From Candidatus Dependentiae bacterium (lineage in GTDB: Bacteria > Babelota > Babeliae > Babelales > UASB340), in assembly GCA_018897535.1 (NCBI GenBank), contig JAHIKO010000062.1:1-20022 (forward strand): a stretch of 20,022 bases of DNA, written 5' to 3'. The position numbers and the translations under genes were made by a program. The notes beneath the pieces were generated by a model, which had not been told where the DNA came from, searched no databases, and saw nothing but the letters and a program-made list of their open reading frames with translations. Positions 15,259 to 20,022 of the stretch are shown in pieces. Every line of letters starts with the position of its first letter. Position 1 is the first letter of the stretch.

Positions 15259-15287
15259 TTTGTTTTAGTTTTAAGGGAATTTTTTAA

Positions 15288-16736
15288 GTGGAAAATATTT
15301 GGCAAAACTTTTTAAAAAACATAAAAGAAGAAGTCGGAAGCCAAACGGTCGAAACTTGGTTTAAGGCTGTATCCCTTGAAAAATTAAGCCATGAAACGAA
15401 CACTGTTTATTTAAATGCGCCAAATCAGTTTGTTAAAAATTGGCTAAAAGAACATTATTTAAATTTAATAACAAATAATCTTCAATCACTTTTAAAATTA
15501 AATAATTTAACGGTTGAATTTATAAGTCCCGAAGTAAAACAAATTAACAAAAAAAATATTATACCGGCATCGGTTATTCAAACAATAGAAACTCAAGCAA
15601 CTGTAAATAAAAATCAAGATAGTAATATTGAAAATAATTCTAATAATTCAATAGAAAAGCTGGAGCCAAAATTAAATTTACCAACAAAAGAAAATAATCT
15701 ATTAAAAAAAACAAACAATTTAAATCCAAACTACAATTTTGATACTTTTATTGTTGGACCAAACAATTCTTTAGCTCATGCCGCAGGTTATGCAATATGT
15801 CAAAATTTGGGAAAAGTATACAATCCATTATTTATATATGGTGGAACAGGCCTTGGCAAAACACATTTATTACACGCAATAGGAAATGAAGTTAAAAATA
15901 AAGATAATTCAAAAATAATTTTGTACCAAACAACGGATAAATTTACAAACGAATTTATAAGTGCGATCAGATTGGATAAAATTGCAATATTCAGGCAAAA
16001 ATATCAAAAAATAGATCTTTTATTACTCGATGACATTCAATTTTTATCAAATAAAGAGCAAACTCAAGAAATGTTTTTTCACATATTTAATTTATTATAT
16101 GAAGAAAAAAAACAAATAATTTTATCAAGCGATACTTTTCCAAAAGAAATAAAAGGTCTTCAGGCAAGATTAAAATCAAGACTCGAATGGGGACTTGTTG
16201 TCGACATACAAATGCCCGACCTTGAAACAAAAATAGCAATATTACAAAAAAAGGCTGAACAAAATGGAATAATTTTAACGGAGGATGTTGTAAATTTTAT
16301 TGCATCGAAAGTAACCTCAAATATACGAGAACTTGAAGGATGTCTAATTCGAGTAAGTGCTTTTAGTACATTAACAAATAAACCAATTTCCTTAGATCTT
16401 GCAAAAAGAGTTTTACTTCATTTAAACGATAATAATAAAAAAGAAGGAATAATGCTTGAACGAGTTTTACATGTAACTGCATCTTACTATTCAATGTCCA
16501 TAAACGATTTAAGATCACAAAAAAGACAAAAGAATATAGCGTTAATCCGACAAGTTACTTTTTATATGATGAAAAAATTAACATTTTGTTCACTAAAAAC
16601 AATTGGCGAATTTGTAGGGCAAAGAGATCATTCTACCGTATTGCACGCAATAACAAAAGTTGAACAAATGATAGAACAAGATAGAGATTTTGCAAAAAAA
16701 TTAAATAATATAGAACAAAAAATATTAACTTCATAA
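15288..16736 (+). CDS. dnaA: Chromosomal replication initiator DnaA
   Basis: 482 aa with the four DnaA domains. Domain I is about 1-85 (starts ENIWQNFLKNIKEEVGSQTVETWF). Domain II is an Asn/Lys-rich linker at about 86-150. Domain III is the AAA+ ATPase with Walker A GGTGLGKT (185-192), Walker B LLLLDDIQF (D248, D249) and the arginine-finger segment LQARLKSRLEWGL. Domain IV is the DnaA-box binder with GQRDHSTVLHAI (444 onward). DnaA opens the origin when ATP-bound. The GTG start is preceded by AAGGGA at 15273-15278. There is no dnaN, recF or gyrB next to it, and I see no cluster of DnaA boxes, so the origin need not lie here. It heads a tight operon with a lipoprotein (15-nt gap) and rsmH. Confidence 0.98.
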   Translation: MENIWQNFLKNIKEEVGSQTVETWFKAVSLEKLSHETNTVYLNAPNQFVKNWLKEHYLNLITNNLQSLLKLNNLTVEFISPEVKQINKKNIIPASVIQTIETQATVNKNQDSNIENNSNNSIEKLEPKLNLPTKENNLLKKTNNLNPNYNFDTFIVGPNNSLAHAAGYAICQNLGKVYNPLFIYGGTGLGKTHLLHAIGNEVKNKDNSKIILYQTTDKFTNEFISAIRLDKIAIFRQKYQKIDLLLLDDIQFLSNKEQTQEMFFHIFNLLYEEKKQIILSSDTFPKEIKGLQARLKSRLEWGLVVDIQMPDLETKIAILQKKAEQNGIILTEDVVNFIASKVTSNIRELEGCLIRVSAFSTLTNKPISLDLAKRVLLHLNDNNKKEGIMLERVLHVTASYYSMSINDLRSQKRQKNIALIRQVTFYMMKKLTFCSLKTIGEFVGQRDHSTVLHAITKVEQMIEQDRDFAKKLNNIEQKILTS

Positions 16737-16751
16737 ATTAAAGGAGAATAT

Positions 16752-17651
16752 GTGAAGCGAGTAAATATTTTTAATATCACATTATCAATAATTTTTACAC
16801 TACTTATTTCAAGCTGTCTTAAAGATGGCCCACAGAATAACAAAAATTTAAGTAATTCAAATCACGGGAAAAATGGCTATAAAGAATTAGACTTTTTAGT
16901 TGAAAATTTAACAGGTAAAACAATTTATGTTACATGCTTTTCTTACATAAAAAGACATGACTTTAATCGTTGGCGATGGGATAAATCACAAATTTACAAA
17001 TTAAACGATAAAGAAAAAGCTGTAATCGATATTGATACCATAGAAGATCAAGAGACAAGAGAACATGTTTATGCATCACTGGCGATATTTGATAATGAAA
17101 AAGACGCCCAAGAAAGTACGTTTGAGTTATTGGATGAAAATAACAGGCTTGATCTCGATAAAATTTACAAATTAAAAAATAAAGTGGTAAAATTAGGTGT
17201 GGAAAAATATGGATTTAAAAAAGACATACTGATAAACACTGTAGCGAATATAGAAAATAATAATACAATAGCTCAAAATGAATTGGATTTTTTAGTTAGA
17301 AACAATACGGGAAAAAATGTTTATATTTGTTGCTTTGTATATCAAAAAAAAGAAGATGATCCCGTTTGGAGATATGATAAAACAGATATAAAACTACTTG
17401 AAAGAGATCAAACGATGCTTGTAGATATTGACACAATAGACAATGAAGAGAACAGAAATTTATCAAAAGGATATCTCGCAATTTTCAACGAAGAAGATAA
17501 AGAAACAGCTGAAAAGTCTACGTTTGAACTTTTACCTGTAAACAATAAAATAACATTAGGATATTTACACCAACTTAAAAATAAAACTGTCGAATTGGAA
17601 ATAGAAAGATATGGTATTTTAGATGATTTTTTTGAATACTCTATTAAATAA
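16752..17651 (+). CDS. Lipoprotein with a tandemly duplicated domain of unknown function
   Basis: 299 aa. The GTG start (16752) lies 5 nt after AAGGAG (16741-16746); the overlapping ATG at 16750 runs straight into TGA and cannot be used. Lipobox ISSC (Cys22). Two copies of a domain of about 114 residues follow, at 45-158 and 177-291. Both begin ELDFLVxNxTGKxxY, continue with CF.Y and a Trp (RWRWDKSQI / VWRYDKTDI), IDIDTI, LAIF, STFELL and LKNK, and end EKYG or ERYG. The likely fold is a beta sandwich, by impression only. I know no named family for it. Its place between dnaA and rsmH, with 15- and 10-nt gaps, means it is co-expressed with them although it should sit in the envelope. Confidence 0.83.
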   Translation: MKRVNIFNITLSIIFTLLISSCLKDGPQNNKNLSNSNHGKNGYKELDFLVENLTGKTIYVTCFSYIKRHDFNRWRWDKSQIYKLNDKEKAVIDIDTIEDQETREHVYASLAIFDNEKDAQESTFELLDENNRLDLDKIYKLKNKVVKLGVEKYGFKKDILINTVANIENNNTIAQNELDFLVRNNTGKNVYICCFVYQKKEDDPVWRYDKTDIKLLERDQTMLVDIDTIDNEENRNLSKGYLAIFNEEDKETAEKSTFELLPVNNKITLGYLHQLKNKTVELEIERYGILDDFFEYSIK

Positions 17652-17661
17652 TAATTAACAT

Positions 17662-18567
17662 ATGGAAAATAAAATTTATCACAAATCAGTATTGGTAAAC
17701 GAGGTTTTACAATATCTAAATCCGCAACCAAATAAAATTTATATAGATGCAACATTTGGCGGAGGCGGACATACAAATGCAATATTGGAAAAAGAACCAA
17801 ATTGTAAAGTTATTGCCTTAGACTGGGATAAAAACGCAATAAATAAAAATTTTCCAAAATTAAAAGAAAAATTTGGAGACAGAATAAGCGTGCTTTGGGG
17901 AAACTTTGCCAATATTAAAAAACTTTTAGAAACAGAAAAAATAGTACATGTTGATGGAATCTTGGCAGATTTTGGAACGTCACAACATCAAATAGAATTT
18001 AGTGCAGGATTTTCATTTCAAAAAGACACCCCACTTGATATGCGGATGTCTCAAGCTCATCATTATTTTAAAGCCAGCGATATTGTAAATAGGTTTCGAG
18101 AAAAAGAACTCGCCGATATAATTTTCAAATACGGTGAAGAACGATATGCAAGAAGAATTGCAAAAGCGATAGTTGAACAAAGAAAAATAACAAAATTTGC
18201 AACCACAGGACAATTGGCAAAATTAATAGAATCGGTAGTTCCAAGACAAAAAACTTACACAAGAAAATTTTACACTCATCCGGCAACAAAGACATTTCAA
18301 GCATTAAGAATATTTGTAAACAAAGAACTTGAAAATATAGAAATATTTTTAAAAGATTCTTTAAATATTCTAAATATAAATGGTAATATGGTTTGCATAA
18401 GCTTTCATTCACTTGAAGATAGAATCGTAAAAAATTTCTTTAGAGAAAATAAAAATTATCTTGAAATTCTTACAAAAAAACCAATCATTGCAACAGACGA
18501 AGAAAGACAAAAAAATCCATCCAGTAGATCCGCAAAATTACGTGCTGTAAAAAAAAATATTTTTTAG
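17662..18567 (+). CDS. rsmH: 16S rRNA (cytosine-1402-N4)-methyltransferase RsmH (MraW)
   Basis: 301 aa, usual length. RsmH methylates N4 of C1402 in the ribosomal P site using S-adenosylmethionine. Visible motifs: SAM-binding YIDATFGGGGHTNAIL (27-42), ADFGTSQHQ and LDMRM in the middle, HPATKTFQALRIFVNKELEN and SFHSLEDRIVKNFF near the end. No clear Shine-Dalgarno precedes the ATG at 17662. The upstream gene ends 10 nt before, so translation may be coupled. In many bacteria rsmH opens the division/cell-wall cluster after mraZ; here it sits with dnaA instead and no ftsL or ftsI follows. Confidence 0.97.
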   Translation: MENKIYHKSVLVNEVLQYLNPQPNKIYIDATFGGGGHTNAILEKEPNCKVIALDWDKNAINKNFPKLKEKFGDRISVLWGNFANIKKLLETEKIVHVDGILADFGTSQHQIEFSAGFSFQKDTPLDMRMSQAHHYFKASDIVNRFREKELADIIFKYGEERYARRIAKAIVEQRKITKFATTGQLAKLIESVVPRQKTYTRKFYTHPATKTFQALRIFVNKELENIEIFLKDSLNILNINGNMVCISFHSLEDRIVKNFFRENKNYLEILTKKPIIATDEERQKNPSSRSAKLRAVKKNIF

Positions 18568-18577
18568 AATGGAACAG

Positions 18578-18606
18578 TTGACAAATTCAATTGCTTGTTT
18601 TAGAGT
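18578..18606 (+). promoter_or_regulatory. Promoter of spoVG
   Basis: A perfect -35 TTGACA (18578-18583), 17-nt spacer, and TAGAGT (18601-18606) as -10. It begins 11 nt after the rsmH stop and leaves a leader of about 43 nt before the spoVG ATG. Confidence 0.7.
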
Positions 18607-18655
18607 TACATCGTTTAGTTCAGCGTATTAGTAATTTTACGATCGAGGAAACGCA

Positions 18656-18919
18656 ATGAAAATTACCGAGGTAAAAGTATACTTGGCAAACGAAGGCAAA
18701 CTTAAAGGTTATGCAACTATGGTTATTGATGGTTGTTTTATTGTAAGAGACATGAAAATTATTAAAAGCGACAACAAAGGATATTTTGTTTCAATGCCAT
18801 CACGACGCAAAAAAGACGGTACATTTAAAGATATAGTACATCCATTGGATGCAGAAACAAGAAAAACAATTGAAGAAACAATTGTAGCTGAATATAAAAA
18901 AGCAATAGAAGAAGCTTGA
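18656..18919 (+). CDS. spoVG: SpoVG family regulator
   Basis: 87 aa, the normal core length. SpoVG is a small nucleic-acid-binding protein, first known in Bacillus sporulation but present in many non-sporulating bacteria as a post-transcriptional or DNA-binding regulator. The family pattern is clear: EVKVYLANEGKLKGYATMVI at the start, FIVRDMKII, then YFVSMPSRRKKDGTFKDIVHP and a C-terminal helix (IEETIVAEYKKAIEEA). GAGGAA at 18645-18650 lies 5 nt before the ATG. It has its own promoter and precedes a tRNA gene without a visible terminator, so the transcript may run on. Confidence 0.96.
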   Translation: MKITEVKVYLANEGKLKGYATMVIDGCFIVRDMKIIKSDNKGYFVSMPSRRKKDGTFKDIVHPLDAETRKTIEETIVAEYKKAIEEA

Positions 18920-18962
18920 TATATTTGGATTTTTGATTTAATTTATTAGTGAAATTCATCGT

Positions 18963-19037
18963 TGGGGCGTAGCCAAGTGGTACGGCAGCGGGTTTTGGAT
19001 CCGCCATGCGAAGGTTCGAATCCTTCCGCCCCAACCA
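18963..19037 (+). tRNA. tRNA-Gln (anticodon UUG), CCA encoded
   Basis: The full cloverleaf is readable. The acceptor stem is TGGGGCG / CGCCCCA, the D stem GCC / GGC, and the anticodon stem GCGGG / TCCGC with loop TTTTGGA (anticodon TTG). The T arm is GAAGG-TTCGAAT-CCTTC, followed by discriminator A and encoded CCA (19035-19037). Length 75 nt. It reads CAA, and by wobble CAG. No promoter or terminator is obvious around it. Confidence 0.97.
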
Positions 19038-19081
19038 TCTTTTATTCAATCTCATTTTATCTTAAATTTAGAGACAATTTC

Positions 19082-19876
19082 GTGAAAATATCAAAAGATT
19101 TCGAATCTAATTTTTTTGAGACACAAGAAAGTTTTATTCACCCCACGGCCATTGTCGGCAATAATGTAAAATTTGGTAATAATGTAAAAATCGGCCCCAA
19201 TTGTGTTTTAGTTGGAAATATTTTTATTGATGATGGCACAATAATTTATCCAAATGTAACTATTGGAATGCCGGCACAAAATCTGGATACCGTAAAAAGT
19301 TTAGGTTCAATTCAAATTGGGAAAAATTGCCGCATAAGAGAATTTGCAAGTATTGGCGCTTCAAAAATAGAAAATGGGCAAACCATAATAGGTAATAATT
19401 GCTATATCATGTCATACAGTCATATTGCACACGATGTAATTCTTGAAGACAATGTTGTCATGATTAATAATGTAAATCTTGGCGGACACGTACATGTTGA
19501 AAAAAATGCTTTTCTAATGGCAAACAGTGCCGCGCACCAGTTTTGTCGAATTGGTCAATATACATCACTTGCTCCCTATAGTGCAATTAGGCAAGATCTG
19601 CCACCATTTGGCATGTTTTCAGGACTTCCGGCAAAATATTTTGGGTTAAATTTGGTTGCACTTAAACGCAATGGTTTTTCAAAAGAATCCATAAATAATA
19701 TAAAACATGTTGCAAAGCTCTTTTTTCAAGATAAATTATTACTTGAAAATATAGAAATTTTGGCCAAAAATGAGCCGGTTTGGGGTTTAGATATCAATGT
19801 ACAAAATTTTTTAAATTTCATAAAAAATAGTTCTCGCGGTGTATCCAAAAAATGCGCTACCGATATTGAGGGGTAA
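19082..19876 (+). CDS. lpxA: LpxA, acyl-ACP:UDP-sugar O/N-acyltransferase (first lipid A step)
   Basis: 264 aa from the GTG at 19082; a longer frame would run back through the tRNA and is rejected. A weak AGAGA precedes the GTG. The left-handed beta-helix hexapeptides fill residues 18-185. The catalytic His is in SHIAHD (H117, equivalent to E. coli H125). H114, H136, H152 and R196 match E. coli H122, H144, H160 and R204 by spacing. The C-terminal helical part ends NFIKNSSRGVSKK, like DFFARSTRGL in E. coli. LpxA moves a 3-hydroxyacyl chain from ACP to UDP-GlcNAc or its 3-amino analogue, so the cell should make lipid A. The E. coli chain-length ruler Gly173 aligns with P165 here. The next gene begins 1 nt after the stop. 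Confidence 0.93.
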   Translation: MKISKDFESNFFETQESFIHPTAIVGNNVKFGNNVKIGPNCVLVGNIFIDDGTIIYPNVTIGMPAQNLDTVKSLGSIQIGKNCRIREFASIGASKIENGQTIIGNNCYIMSYSHIAHDVILEDNVVMINNVNLGGHVHVEKNAFLMANSAAHQFCRIGQYTSLAPYSAIRQDLPPFGMFSGLPAKYFGLNLVALKRNGFSKESINNIKHVAKLFFQDKLLLENIEILAKNEPVWGLDINVQNFLNFIKNSSRGVSKKCATDIEG

Positions 19877-19877
19877 A

Positions 19878-20022
19878 ATGGTAAAAATTGGAATAATTGG
19901 CCTTGGGCATATGGGAAATTATCATGCATCGGCGTGCACCTTGGCCCAAAATATTAAATTAGTGGCTGTTGCAGATCCAAATGAAGAAAATTTTAAGAAA
20001 ATAAAAACAGATCATATTATAA
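19878..20022 (+). CDS. N-terminus of a Gfo/Idh/MocA-family oxidoreductase (3' truncated), possibly GnnA
   Basis: 48 codons are visible before the window ends. The ATG follows lpxA by 1 nt, with GAGGGG at about 19868-19873 as ribosome binding site. The start VKIGIIGLGHMGNYHASAC contains the Rossmann dinucleotide motif GxGxxG followed by YH, and then LVAVADPN, as in Gfo/Idh/MocA sugar dehydrogenases. Directly behind lpxA, a Gfo/Idh/MocA enzyme is often GnnA, which oxidises the 3-OH of UDP-GlcNAc before the aminotransferase GnnB adds an amine. The family is well supported; GnnA identity is inferred from position only. Confidence 0.8.
   Translation, partial: MVKIGIIGLGHMGNYHASACTLAQNIKLVAVADPNEENFKKIKTDHII

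Noticed and set aside
15209..15287. Replication origin next to dnaA
   Set aside because: No DnaA boxes in the spacer and no dnaN, gyrB or rpmH neighbours, so proximity alone is not evidence.
18962..19081. N-terminal extension of lpxA running through the tRNA
   Set aside because: These 40 codons are the tRNA-Gln read in frame; LpxA similarity begins only after the GTG at 19082, which gives the normal family length.
1..20022. CRISPR array, insertion sequence, prophage or toxin-antitoxin pair
   Set aside because: No regularly spaced identical repeats, transposase, integrase, phage structural gene or recognisable toxin was found on either strand.

Overview
The window is AT-rich bacterial DNA with A-rich codon use and frequent GTG/TTG starts. 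It looks like a Gram-negative, host-associated organism with a reduced genome. The mix is dnaK, dnaA, rsmH, spoVG, lpxA, a DUF378 membrane protein, an ankyrin-repeat protein, a leucine-rich-repeat protein and many lipoproteins or secreted proteins. It resembles the candidate phylum Dependentiae (TM6; Babela-like amoeba endosymbionts). That assignment is an inference from gene content and composition, not from a search. About nine of the sixteen or so genes carry a signal peptide or lipobox, so the window is rich in envelope and export functions.

Layout: (1) 1-906 holds the tail of one gene, a secreted LRR protein and its terminator. (2) 907-2083 is a gene-poor stretch of very uneven composition (pyrimidine tracts, TATATA runs, a C-rich/G-poor block, a GC-richer island). 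It ends in a clear dnaK promoter and a 23-bp palindrome. (3) 2084-4061 is a stand-alone dnaK with a perfect 40-bp palindromic terminator shared with the convergent gene. (4) 4096-7485 (minus) is a large exported helical-repeat/ankyrin protein. (5) 7690-7949 holds a tiny lipoprotein ORF overlapped by a 23-residue Cys-rich micro-ORF, then a second palindromic bidirectional terminator. (6) 7975-15208 (minus) is a run of six envelope genes: TPR lipoprotein, thioredoxin-fold-like protein, DUF378 membrane protein, two large secreted proteins of unknown function with similar C-termini, and an M3 metallopeptidase lipoprotein. (7) 15288-18567 (plus) is a tight dnaA - duplicated-domain lipoprotein - rsmH operon, divergent from the minus run. 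(8) 18578-20022 (plus) is spoVG with its own promoter, tRNA-Gln(UUG), lpxA, and the start of a Gfo/Idh/MocA oxidoreductase 1 nt after lpxA.

How the genes fit together: housekeeping genes (dnaK, dnaA, rsmH, spoVG, tRNA-Gln, lpxA) are interleaved with lineage-specific exported proteins. lpxA next to a Gfo/Idh/MocA enzyme suggests a GnnA-type route to 3-amino-glucosamine lipid A. Best leads: the Cys-rich micro-ORF; a G-quadruplex-like leader that fills the 5' UTR of the thioredoxin-like gene; the dnaK palindrome, which is not CIRCE; the lpxA/GnnA-like pair; and a possible Cys/His enzyme domain in the ankyrin protein.
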